Shown: positions 1-5,332 of the stretch, piece after piece
How the letters are laid out: every line of letters starts with the position of its first letter
Position numbering within the stretch: the stretch's first letter is position 1
Assembly (NCBI GenBank): GCA_023418375.1
Contig: JAEZZV010000245.1
Location: forward strand, 1-7,019
Direction of reading: 5' to 3'
DNA: 7,019 bases
Source of the DNA: Actinomycetes bacterium
GTDB taxonomy: Bacteria > Actinomycetota > Actinomycetes > Actinomycetales > Cellulomonadaceae
Program-made: the position numbers and the translations under genes
The notes under the pieces: model-generated
Database searches by the model: none
Told to the model about the DNA's origin: nothing
The model's input: the letters and a program-made list of their open reading frames with translations, nothing else

Positions 1-318
1 GGTCAGGGCGGCCGCGACGCCGACGGCGCCGAAGGCCACCAGACCCGCGCTCGCGAGCGCCAGGCGGGTCCGGGCGAGCCGTCCCAGGGCGGTGCCGACC
101 AGCGCGGACACGACCAGGATGCCGGCGATGAGCACGGGCTTGTCGGCGGTGCCGAGCGTGGCGATGGCGAACCGCTCCAGCCAGCCGGGCGTGCGGTCGA
201 TCACCACGTCGCCGATCGCGACGACGAGCGAGCGGGTGCCCAGCGCGCCCGCGACCAGCTCCGCGACCCCGAGGGCGACGGCCGTCGCGAGGAGCCCGGC
301 GAGCGATGCCCGTCTCAT
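1..318 (-). CDS. Membrane-anchored molybdopterin (sulfite oxidase-type) oxidoreductase, N-terminal fragment
   Basis: The first 106 residues of a protein that runs off the left edge. It starts at an ATG (318-316) overlapping the stop of the upstream SRPBCC gene as ATGA, so the two are probably translationally coupled. Three hydrophobic segments are visible, at about residues 6-27, 60-82 and 88-106. Between the first two lies an extracytoplasmic-looking stretch with VIDRTPGWLERFAIATLGTADK (residues 39-60, quoted to show the pattern in two parts: VIDRTPGWLE and RFAIATLGTADK). This arrangement is what I recall for the membrane N-terminus of actinobacterial membrane-bound molybdopterin-dependent oxidoreductases of the sulfite oxidase/YedY superfamily, whose catalytic domain would follow outside the window. 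The membrane topology is read from the sequence. The family is assigned from memory of this motif, and no molybdopterin-binding residue is visible here, so another polytopic membrane protein remains possible. Confidence 0.6.
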   Translation of the reverse strand, partial: MRRASLAGLLATAVALGVAELVAGALGTRSLVVAIGDVVIDRTPGWLERFAIATLGTADKPVLIAGILVVSALVGTALGRLARTRLALASAGLVAFGAVGVAAALT

Positions 319-800
319 CCCCGGCTCCCGGCCCCGGCGGTCACCTCGACGCGGACCTTGCGCAGGGCGCTGCGGACCATGAGCGTGGCCAGCGGCCGGG
401 AGACCCACGCGACGGCCCACCGGGGCAGGCCGCGCAGGTGGATGTCCTCGACCCAGGTGACGTCGCACGCATCGGGTCCCGCCGGCTCGACGAGCACCTC
501 GGCCCCGCCCAGCAGCACCGGGCCGAGCTTGCGGTACGACGCGCGGCCGGCGGTCGGGGGCGTCGTCGTCGGCGGGGTGGTCGCGGTGACCTCCATCCGG
601 TCCACGAGCGCCAGACGGTGCAGCGCACCCGCGGGGCCGGACGCCGCGGAGAACCGGTCGCCCACCCGCAGCGGGTGCGGGGCGTCGATCCGCGTGAACG
701 GGATCCAGCGGGCGTGGTTGCGGACGTCGGTGACGAGGTCCCAGGCCCGCTCGGCGGGCATCGGCAGGCGCGTCGTCGCTGACGCGCGGCGGTCGGCCAT
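315..800 (-). CDS. SRPBCC-family (START/polyketide cyclase-like) protein
   Basis: A 161-residue protein of about the usual length for a single SRPBCC domain, a helix-grip fold that binds hydrophobic ligands. The N-terminal pattern is typical: a first strand (about 5-12), then PAERAWDLVTDVRNHARWIP (16-35), where the conserved Trp of the family sits at W32. A strand pair follows (44-50 and 62-72), then a final amphipathic helix (about 127-150, with SRPLATLMVRSALRKV). Residues 73-86 form a Thr/Pro-rich insertion (TTPPTTTPPT core) that looks like a flexible loop. The ATG at 800 is chosen over the upstream TTG at 857 because AGGAG sits 5 bases before it. The gene overlaps the molybdopterin-oxidoreductase start by four bases, so the two are probably one transcript. 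The ligand is unknown. A role as an accessory or ligand-binding partner of the oxidoreductase is inference from coupling only. Confidence 0.8.
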   Translation of the reverse strand: MADRRASATTRLPMPAERAWDLVTDVRNHARWIPFTRIDAPHPLRVGDRFSAASGPAGALHRLALVDRMEVTATTPPTTTPPTAGRASYRKLGPVLLGGAEVLVEPAGPDACDVTWVEDIHLRGLPRWAVAWVSRPLATLMVRSALRKVRVEVTAGAGSRG

Positions 801-803
801 CGG

Positions 804-808
804 CGCTC
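804..808 (-). promoter_or_regulatory. Ribosome binding site deciding the SRPBCC start
   Basis: On the minus strand AGGAG is followed by CGCCG and then ATG at 800. This 5-base spacing is what fixes the start, because the longer reading from the TTG at 857 has no comparable site. Confidence 0.65.
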
Positions 809-925
809 CTGGCGGGACGGGCGCGGCGGGCCGCGCGGGCTGTCTCCACGAGAACAACCGGCGGCCCCGGGCTATTCGGTGGGGGCGGCGCGGGCGGCCG
901 CCGGCCGCGGCCGACGTGAATGGGG

Positions 926-955
926 TTGCCCCGGCGGTCGGCGCCCCGCTGGGAT
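926..955 (+). promoter_or_regulatory. Possible promoter of a leaderless S66 peptidase mRNA
   Basis: TTGCCC (926-931), an 18-base gap, then TGGGAT (950-955), ending 6 bases before the ATG at 962. No Shine-Dalgarno sequence precedes that ATG, so transcription starting at or next to the start codon would make sense. The -10 match is weak (T at 1, A and T at 5 and 6), so this is tentative. The rest of the divergent gap, 801-961, is very GC-rich and shows nothing else convincing. Confidence 0.3.
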
Positions 956-961
956 GCGGGT

Positions 962-2005
962 ATGCCGCAGCTCGTCAGCCCGCCCAAGGTCCGCGTGGGT
1001 GACCGCGTCGCCGTCGTCTCGCCGTCGGCGCCGGCCGCCGCCGCGTTCCCGCACGTGCACGAGCTGGGGCTGCGCAGGCTGCGCGACGAGCTCGGGCTCG
1101 TGCCGGTCGAGTACCCGACCACGCGGGCGGCGTCGGCCACGCCGGCGGAGCGGGCGCGCGACCTCATGGCCGCGTTCGCCGATCCCGGGATCGCGGCCGT
1201 GCTCGCCGTGATCGGCGGTGACGACCAGCTCACGGTGCTGCCCCACCTGGACCCCGACGTCGTGCGCGCGTCGCCCAAGGCGTTCGCGGGGTTCAGCGAC
1301 AACACGAACCTGCTCAACTGGCTCTGGCGGGCCGGCGTCGCCTCGTGGCACGGCGGGTCGACCATGGTGCACCTCGGGCGGCCGACGGCGACCCACCCGG
1401 TGTCCGTCGGCTCGCTGCGGGCGGCGCTGATCGACGGCGGCGACGTCGAGCTGCACCCGGTGGACGAGTTCAGCGACGACGACGCCGAGTGGGGCGACCC
1501 CGCGCGGCTGCACGAGCCGCGGCCCACGCGGCCGACGCCCGGCTGGCACTGGTCGGGGCCGGGGCGGGTCGTCACCGGGCCGACCTGGGGCGGCAACCTC
1601 GAGGTGCTCCACTGGAATCTCGCGGCGAACCGCTGGATCGGCGAACCGGCGGACTACGACGGCTGCGTGCTGCTGCTCGAGACGTCCGAGGAGATGCCGC
1701 CGGCGACGGAGGTGTACCGGATGCTGCGCAACGCGGGCGAGCGCGGGCTGCTGGCCCGCGTCCCCGCGGTCCTGGTGGCGGCCGCGAAGGCGGCGAGCTG
1801 GCAGGTCAGGCCGCCCCTGGCCGAGCGCGAGCGGTTCGCGGCCGAGCAGCGCGACGCCGTCCTGCGCGCGCTGGCGGAGTACGGGCAGGACCCGGTGGTG
1901 GTCGTCGGCGTCGAGTTCGGCCACACGGACCCGCAGTGGGTGCTGCCCTACGGGGGCCGGGTGACGGTGGACGGCGTCGCGCGGCGGATCGTCGCGCACT
2001 ACTGA
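962..2005 (+). CDS. S66 family serine peptidase (LD-carboxypeptidase / MccF-like)
   Basis: A 347-residue cytoplasmic-type protein with no signal peptide or membrane segment. It opens with PPKVRVGDRVAVVSPSAP (7-24), the usual first strand and loop of family S66. A TVIGG-type turn follows (AVIGGDDQLTVLPHLD, 82-97), then the nucleophile elbow GFSDNTNLL (110-118). By comparison with LdcA and MccF the catalytic triad would be Ser112, Glu240 (in LLLETSEE) and His321 (in GVEFGHTDP). All three are present in the expected order. Family members cleave LD-bonds of murein tetrapeptides in recycling, or hydrolyse microcin C-like peptidyl-nucleotides; the length and the GFGHTDP-type ending favour the MccF-like branch. 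The ATG at 962 is chosen because the family's conserved start follows at once; an upstream reading to 920 adds only an Arg-rich, non-conserved stretch. The substrate cannot be told from sequence, and the flanking genes give no hint of a microcin cluster. Confidence 0.9.
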   Translation: MPQLVSPPKVRVGDRVAVVSPSAPAAAAFPHVHELGLRRLRDELGLVPVEYPTTRAASATPAERARDLMAAFADPGIAAVLAVIGGDDQLTVLPHLDPDVVRASPKAFAGFSDNTNLLNWLWRAGVASWHGGSTMVHLGRPTATHPVSVGSLRAALIDGGDVELHPVDEFSDDDAEWGDPARLHEPRPTRPTPGWHWSGPGRVVTGPTWGGNLEVLHWNLAANRWIGEPADYDGCVLLLETSEEMPPATEVYRMLRNAGERGLLARVPAVLVAAAKAASWQVRPPLAERERFAAEQRDAVLRALAEYGQDPVVVVGVEFGHTDPQWVLPYGGRVTVDGVARRIVAHY

Positions 2006-2026
2006 GCCGTCACGTGAGCCGTCACG
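2003..2026 (+). repeat. Tandem 12-base duplication over the stop codon
   Basis: TGAGCCGTCACG occurs twice in direct tandem (2003-2014 and 2015-2026). The first copy begins with the stop codon of the S66 peptidase. Because 12 is a multiple of three, the second copy supplies a second in-frame TGA. The junction creates the palindrome TCACGTGA (2010-2017). Confidence 0.85.
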
Positions 2027-2030
2027 GCTC
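2016..2030 (+). terminator. Short hairpin after the S66 peptidase gene
   Basis: GAGCCG, loop TCA, CGGCTC: a six-pair stem 10 bases after the stop codon. There is no following T run, so it would be a weak terminator or an mRNA-stability hairpin at best. The first copy of the tandem repeat offers the alternative arm GAGCCG at 2004-2009. Confidence 0.35.
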
Positions 2031-2046
2031 GGATCGATTCGATCCG
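2030..2046. promoter_or_regulatory. Perfect 17-base palindrome, candidate operator before the aldo/keto reductase
   Basis: CGGATCGA, a central T, then TCGATCCG: eight-base arms with no mismatch. It is centred at 2038, 38 bases before the reductase ATG and about one spacer length upstream of the TACCGT -10 box, so it covers the -35 position. The placement suits a repressor or activator site. With a one-base centre it is a poor RNA hairpin, though a shorter stem (CGGATC/GATCCG) could fold. No regulator gene lies nearby to pair with it. Confidence 0.45.
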
Positions 2047-2062
2047 GGGTTGCCGCCCGGGG

Positions 2063-2068
2063 TACCGT
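2063..2068 (+). promoter_or_regulatory. -10 box of a probable leaderless promoter
   Basis: TACCGT fits the actinobacterial TANNNT -10 pattern and ends 7 bases before the reductase ATG. No Shine-Dalgarno sequence precedes that ATG. Together these suggest transcription begins at the start codon. The -35 is poor; TTCGAT at 2038-2043, inside the palindrome, is the nearest candidate, with a long 19-base spacer. Confidence 0.45.
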
Positions 2069-2075
2069 CGTCGGC

Positions 2076-3059
2076 ATGGAGACGCGCGTGCTGGGACGGA
2101 CGGGCAAGGACGTGAGCGTGGTCGGGCTGGGCTGCTGGCAGCTCGGCGCCGACTGGGGCGAGGTCGCCGAGGACGACGCGATGGCGATCCTGCGCACGGC
2201 GGTCGACGCGGGCGTGACCTTCCTCGACACCGCCGACGTGTACGGCGACGGCCGCAGCGAGCGCCTCGTCGGGCGCCTCCTGCGCGAGCGGCCCGACGCC
2301 GGCCTCGTCGTCGCCACCAAGATGGGCCGCCGGATGGCCCAGGAGCTCGACAACTACGTCATCGACAACTTCCGCGCCTGGAACGACCGGTCGCGCGAGA
2401 ACCTCGGCGTCGACACCCTCGACCTGGTGCAGCTGCACTGCCCGCCGACGTCGGTGATCGAGGCGGACCGGACCTACGACTGGCTCGACGGCATGGTCGC
2501 CGAGGGCCGGATGGCCGCGTACGGCGTCTCCGTCGAGACGGTCGACCAGGCGCTCGCCGCCATCGCTCGCCCGCACGTGGCGAGCATCCAGATCATCCTC
2601 AACGTGTTCCGGCGCAAGCCCCTGGAGCGGGTGCTGCCCGCGGCGGTCGAGGCAGGCGTCGGGATCATCGCGCGCGTGCCGTTGGCCTCGGGCCTGCTCT
2701 CGGGCCGCTACGACGAGACGACCACCTTCGCGGCCGGCGACCACCGCACCTACAACCGCCAGGGCGAGGCGTTCGACGTCGGCGAGACGTTCGCCGGCGT
2801 CCCGTTCGACGTGGGCGTGGCCGCGGCGCGCGAGGTCGCGGGCCTCACCCCGCACGGCGCGACGACGGCGCAGCTCGCCCTGCGCTGGATCATCGACCAG
2901 CCGGGCGTGACGACGGTCATCCCCGGCGCGAGCCGGCCGGAGCAGGCGCGGGCCAACGCGGCTGCCGCGGCGCTCGAGCCCCTCACCGAGGCGCAGCTCG
3001 CGGCGCTGGAGGACATCTACGACCGGTCGATCCGCGCGCACGTGCACGACCGCTGGTGA
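2076..3059 (+). CDS. Aldo/keto reductase
   Basis: A 327-residue cytosolic NAD(P)H-dependent oxidoreductase of the AKR superfamily, a TIM barrel of usual length. The start METRVLGRTGKDVSVVGLG (1-19) is the classic first strand pair. The catalytic tetrad is intact: Asp51 and Tyr56 in DTADVYG (51-57), Lys82 in ATKMG, and His121 in LVQLHCPP. The substrate loop carries YGVSVETVDQA (149-159). The cofactor phosphate-binding segment is VIPGASRPEQARANAAAA (281-298); this S-R-x-x-x-x-x-N pattern is the kind that usually prefers NADPH. The ATG is supported by immediate family homology and a TACCGT -10 box 7 bases upstream, with no ribosome binding site. The gene follows the S66 peptidase on the same strand after 70 bases but seems to have its own promoter. 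The physiological carbonyl substrate is unknown. Confidence 0.93.
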   Translation: METRVLGRTGKDVSVVGLGCWQLGADWGEVAEDDAMAILRTAVDAGVTFLDTADVYGDGRSERLVGRLLRERPDAGLVVATKMGRRMAQELDNYVIDNFRAWNDRSRENLGVDTLDLVQLHCPPTSVIEADRTYDWLDGMVAEGRMAAYGVSVETVDQALAAIARPHVASIQIILNVFRRKPLERVLPAAVEAGVGIIARVPLASGLLSGRYDETTTFAAGDHRTYNRQGEAFDVGETFAGVPFDVGVAAAREVAGLTPHGATTAQLALRWIIDQPGVTTVIPGASRPEQARANAAAAALEPLTEAQLAALEDIYDRSIRAHVHDRW

Positions 3060-3151
3060 GCGGCGGTCCGGAGCGCGGGGGAGCGGTCGCCGGTCCGACG
3101 CTCGACGAGGCGCTCGCGATGATCGCGGCCGCCGGGGCGGCGGCTGGCTAG
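3056..3151 (+). CDS. Possible 31-residue peptide coupled to the aldo/keto reductase
   Basis: A GTG (3056-3058) overlaps the reductase stop as GTGA and opens a 31-codon frame ending in TAG at 3149-3151. The peptide has a Gly-rich N-terminus (SGGPERGGAVAG) followed by a helix-prone stretch (TLDEALAMIAAAGAAAG). Codon third positions are nearly all G or C, as in the neighbours, but that is weak evidence in DNA this GC-rich. Its stop shares the bases CTAG with the stop of the opposing gene, so the frame fills the intergenic space exactly. It matches no family I know. It could equally be chance or the remnant of a longer reductase tail. Confidence 0.2.
   Translation: MSGGPERGGAVAGPTLDEALAMIAAAGAAAG
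3128..3144. terminator. GC-rich hairpin between convergent genes
   Basis: GCCGCC, five-base loop GGGGC, GGCGGC, just before the end of the minus-strand gene and after the reductase stop. It could act in both directions, but no T run follows on either side and simple GC repeats give such stems by chance here. Confidence 0.25.
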
Positions 3152-4032
3152 CGGCTGGGCCGGTGCGGGCGGCGGAAGCGCGTCGGCAGGCGGTCGAGGT
3201 CCTTGGCGACCGCGACGATCTCGATCGTCGCCGGGAACGAGGCGGGCGGTGGGCCGAAAGCGCGCCGGGCGCCGTCGATCACGGTCTTGCCGAGCGAGCG
3301 TGCGCCCGCGACGCCGATGGCTGCGCCGACGCCGAACGGCACCAGCCGGCCGAACGCCAGCGCGCCGTGCTTGGCGGCCTGGCGCTTGAGCATCCGCTTG
3401 GCCAGCGCGCCGTTGACCTTGCGGACCGTGCTCGACGGCATCTTGGTGAGGACCTGCTTGGCCCACGCGCCGCCCATGCTCGTCAGCCCCGCCTCGGTGC
3501 CGACGACGCTCGCGCCCTGGTCGCCCAGGACCGTGGCGAGCACGAGCGTGCGGCGTCGGCCGACGTCCTCGACCTCGATGCCGTGCACCTCGGCGACGGC
3601 GAGCGCGAAGGCCGCCGACGCCGCGAAGAACGTCGCGACCTCGCTCGCGGTGAGCGTCATGGCGACGCCGGTGCCGACGGCGGGCGCGGCGGCCGCGGCC
3701 CCGACCGCGCCGCCCGACGCGCTGACGGCGAGCAGGTACTCGCGCTCGAGCAGCGTGATGATCTGCTGCGGGCTGGCGTAGGGGTTGCGCGCGCGGAGCT
3801 TGTCGACGTGCGCGCGGATCGTCGCCGAGGGGACCGAGACGGCCTTGTCGAGCGCCGCGTCGATCACGCGGACACCCGTGACGGAGGTGAGCCGCGGCTC
3901 GCTCTCGGCGGGACCGTCGACGTCGGCCGAGCCGGGCTCAGGGGCGCCGGCCGGCGTGAGGGCGCGTGCGGCGTCGGGCGCCGGGACGTCGACCTCGGTC
4001 CCCGGATCGGGGGTCTCGTGCGGCATGGCCAT
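3148..4032 (-). CDS. Conserved-type membrane-associated protein of unknown function (possibly EcsC-like)
   Basis: A 294-residue protein with four visible parts. There is an acidic, Pro/Ala-rich disordered N-terminus (1-48), then a charged helical segment (56-100, with VRVIDAALDKAVSVPSATI and ARNPYASPQQIITLLEREYL). A long hydrophobic Gly/Ala-rich region follows (103-149, GAAAAAPAVGTGVAMTLTAS then FFAASAAFALAVAEVHG), with a second one near 224-246 (ALAFGRLVPFGVGAAIGVAG). The C-terminus is basic and Pro-rich (258-294). The pattern of a Gly-rich hydrophobic hairpin followed by a helix carrying VAEVHGI resembles actinobacterial proteins annotated as hypothetical or EcsC-like, but I cannot confirm the family. 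The ATG at 4032 is chosen over an in-frame extension to 4458 because that extension is Arg-rich, overlaps the small divergent gene and crosses the methyltransferase promoter. ATG 4026 is an alternative. No ribosome binding site precedes it; GACCAT six bases upstream could be a leaderless -10 box. It is convergent with the reductase. Confidence 0.65.
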   Translation of the reverse strand: MAMPHETPDPGTEVDVPAPDAARALTPAGAPEPGSADVDGPAESEPRLTSVTGVRVIDAALDKAVSVPSATIRAHVDKLRARNPYASPQQIITLLEREYLLAVSASGGAVGAAAAAPAVGTGVAMTLTASEVATFFAASAAFALAVAEVHGIEVEDVGRRRTLVLATVLGDQGASVVGTEAGLTSMGGAWAKQVLTKMPSSTVRKVNGALAKRMLKRQAAKHGALAFGRLVPFGVGAAIGVAGARSLGKTVIDGARRAFGPPPASFPATIEIVAVAKDLDRLPTRFRRPHRPSR

Positions 4033-4125
4033 GTGCCGATGGTCGCACGGCCGACTCGGTGACCGCGCGACGGTCGCGAAGGATCCGGGCCGGTCGCGCC
4101 ACAGGGAGGTATGGGCACCGACCGC

Positions 4126-4299
4126 ATGACGACGGAGTCGCGCGTGGGTTCGCCGGCCGCGCTCGCGGGGCTCGTCGCCGCCGTCGCCGTGGCGATCGCC
4201 GCGGCGGGCGTCCTGGGCGCCGCTCTCCCGACGGCCGTGCCGGCGACGCCGGGCGGGGACGCCCCGGCGGTGGTCGACGGGGCCGGCCTGGGCGGCTGA
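4126..4299 (+). CDS. Small single-span membrane protein, hypothetical
   Basis: A 57-residue frame with a short polar N-terminus (MTTESRVGSP), one strong hydrophobic segment (about 11-34, Ala/Val/Leu/Gly) and a Pro/Gly/Ala-rich tail (35-57) with two Asp residues. It could be a signal anchor or an uncleaved membrane span; an Ala-x-Ala-like site is not clear. The start is uncertain. The in-frame ATG at 4111 follows GGGAGG by a single base, too close for normal use, while the ATG at 4126 lies 16 bases from it, too far. I prefer 4126 for its MTTES beginning. Third codon positions are almost all G or C. It is divergent from the EcsC-like gene and ends 18 bases before the operator cluster upstream of the methyltransferase. 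Function unknown. Confidence 0.5.
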   Translation: MTTESRVGSPAALAGLVAAVAVAIAAAGVLGAALPTAVPATPGGDAPAVVDGAGLGG

Positions 4300-4317
4300 T
4301 CGGGCTGCACCGACCGC

Positions 4318-4378
4318 GGAATGACGCATTCGGCGGATTGTGAGGAATGCATTCTTGTGGTATGGTGAAATGCATTCC
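4318..4378. repeat. Three related GAATG/CATTC sites
   Basis: Site 1 is GGAATG-ACG-CATTC (4318-4331). Site 2 is GGAATGCATTC (4344-4354). Site 3 is AATGCATTCC (4369-4378). Sites 2 and 3 share the palindrome AATGCATT, and GGAATGCATT (4344-4353) and AATGCATTCC (4369-4378) are perfect 10-base inverted repeats with a 15-base loop. Centre-to-centre spacing is about 24 and 23 bases. The stretch is clearly richer in A and T than its surroundings. Repeated sites of this kind next to a promoter usually bind a dimeric regulator; which one is not shown by the sequence. Confidence 0.7.
4338..4366 (+). promoter_or_regulatory. SigA-type promoter of the methyltransferase gene
   Basis: TTGTGA (4338-4343), exactly 17 bases, then TATGGT (4361-4366): the best -35/-10 pair in the window. 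Operator site 2 fills the spacer and site 3 lies on the expected transcription start (about 4373), the classic arrangement for repression. A second possible element, an extended -10 (TG at 4389-4390, then GATACT at 4392-4397), lies 8 bases before the GTG at 4406 and could give a leaderless transcript. Confidence 0.6.
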
Positions 4379-4405
4379 AGCGGGCAGATGTGATACTTGA
4401 ATGGA

Positions 4406-5332
4406 GTGACGACGACCTCCGTTCCCTCGCCCGCCTCCGCTCCTCGCCTCGGCACCACCGCGTACGCCGCGGCCGCTGCCCGCGCCGCCCACCTCGAGGT
4501 GGACGCGCCCCCGTCCCTGCTCGACGACAGCCTCGCCGCGCGCCTGCTCGGCGACGCGGGCGCCGGGTTCCTCGGCTACCAGCGCGCCTACCCCGCCGAG
4601 CCGGTGCTCGCGACGGCCCGGCTGGGGACGCTCGCCCGCTCACGCGTCGCCGAGGACCTGCTCGCGGCGTCGGCCTCACGTCAGTACGTGGTGCTCGGCG
4701 CAGGGCTGGACACGTCCTCGCTGCGCGTGGCCGCGCCGTCGGGCCGGACCGCTTTCGAGGTGGACCTGCCCGGGGCGGGGGTCGCCAAGCGCGCGGCGCT
4801 CGCGGCCGCAGGGATCCCCGTCCCGGACGCGGTGCGGTTCGTCGCGGCCGACCTGCGCGACCCCGAGTGGCCGGCCGCGCTGCTCGACGCGGGGCTCGAC
4901 CCGACCCGGCCGGCGTTCGTGGCCTGCCTCGGCGTGACCATGTACCTGACCGCCGACGACGTCCGCGGCCTCGCGCTGGGCGTCGCATCGCTCGCGCCCG
5001 GGTCCGAGCTCGTGCTCGACCACGTCCTGCCCGCGGGGTGCCGGGACGAGGGCGGCGAGGTCTACGCCCGGGGAGTGGCCGCCGTCGCCGCCCAGTCCGG
5101 CGAGCCCTGGCGCTTCGAGGCGGCGCCCGACGAGATGGCGGCGCTCCTGGAGGGCGTGGGCCTCGCCGTCGTGCGGGTGGGCGACCTGGCCGACGCCGTC
5201 GCGCACCTGCTCGCCGGCCGCACCGACGCGCTGCGCCCGGTCCGCATCGCCGGCCTCGCGCACGCGCGGGTGCCCGAGCCCGCCCGGGTGCCGGTGCGGG
5301 GGTCGGCGGACGTCAGCGGCCGGGCGTCGTGA
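4406..5332 (+). CDS. Class I SAM-dependent methyltransferase, TIGR00027/leucine carboxyl methyltransferase-like
   Basis: A 308-residue protein matching the actinobacterial/mycobacterial TIGR00027 methyltransferase family in length and motif order. The SAM-binding motif I is VVLGAGLDTSSLR (95-107). The acidic motif II region is FEVDLP (117-122), and the adenine-side ADLRD is at 148-152. The LGVTMYLT segment (175-182) corresponds to the family's EGLLMYL. The C-terminal portion is variable, ending in a Pro/Ala-rich tail. The family is related to protein phosphatase leucine carboxyl methyltransferases, but most bacterial substrates are unknown; O-methylation of a small molecule or lipid is typical speculation. 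The GTG at 4406 gives MTTTS; a TTG at 4397 adds three residues and is an alternative. Neither has a strong ribosome binding site. The gene stands alone behind a promoter loaded with operator-like repeats, so it is probably inducible. Its 3' end overlaps the convergent membrane-protein gene by 20 bases. Confidence 0.85.
   Translation: MTTTSVPSPASAPRLGTTAYAAAAARAAHLEVDAPPSLLDDSLAARLLGDAGAGFLGYQRAYPAEPVLATARLGTLARSRVAEDLLAASASRQYVVLGAGLDTSSLRVAAPSGRTAFEVDLPGAGVAKRAALAAAGIPVPDAVRFVAADLRDPEWPAALLDAGLDPTRPAFVACLGVTMYLTADDVRGLALGVASLAPGSELVLDHVLPAGCRDEGGEVYARGVAAVAAQSGEPWRFEAAPDEMAALLEGVGLAVVRVGDLADAVAHLLAGRTDALRPVRIAGLAHARVPEPARVPVRGSADVSGRAS

Noticed and set aside
841..856. TGTCTCCACGAGAACA as a palindromic operator in the SRPBCC/S66 divergent gap
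   Set aside because: Only the outer TGT/ACA bases match symmetrically; too weak to claim.
801..857. N-terminal extension of the SRPBCC gene from a TTG at 857
   Set aside because: The AGGAG site is placed for the ATG at 800, and the extension is Pro/Ala-rich without the domain's first strand.
872..2353. Long minus-strand open frame (493 codons) across the S66 and reductase genes
   Set aside because: Its product is Arg/Pro/His-rich low-complexity, and it lies antisense to two genes with complete catalytic motifs: a GC-rich shadow frame.
2022..3047. Minus-strand frame of 341 codons opposite the aldo/keto reductase
   Set aside because: Antisense shadow; no recognisable fold, while the plus strand encodes an intact AKR tetrad.
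4344..4378. The GGAATGCATT...AATGCATTCC inverted repeat as a terminator of the small gene
   Set aside because: No T run follows, and the -35/-10 boxes fall within and around it in exact promoter spacing, so an operator reading fits better.
4033..4458. N-terminal extension of the EcsC-like gene back to 4458
   Set aside because: The extra residues are Arg-rich with no family look, and the extension would cover the small divergent gene, the promoter and its operator sites.
3864..4988. Minus-strand frame of 374 codons spanning the small gene, operator region and methyltransferase
   Set aside because: Extremely Arg/Pro/Gly-rich, and it runs through the A/T-richer promoter region; a shadow frame.
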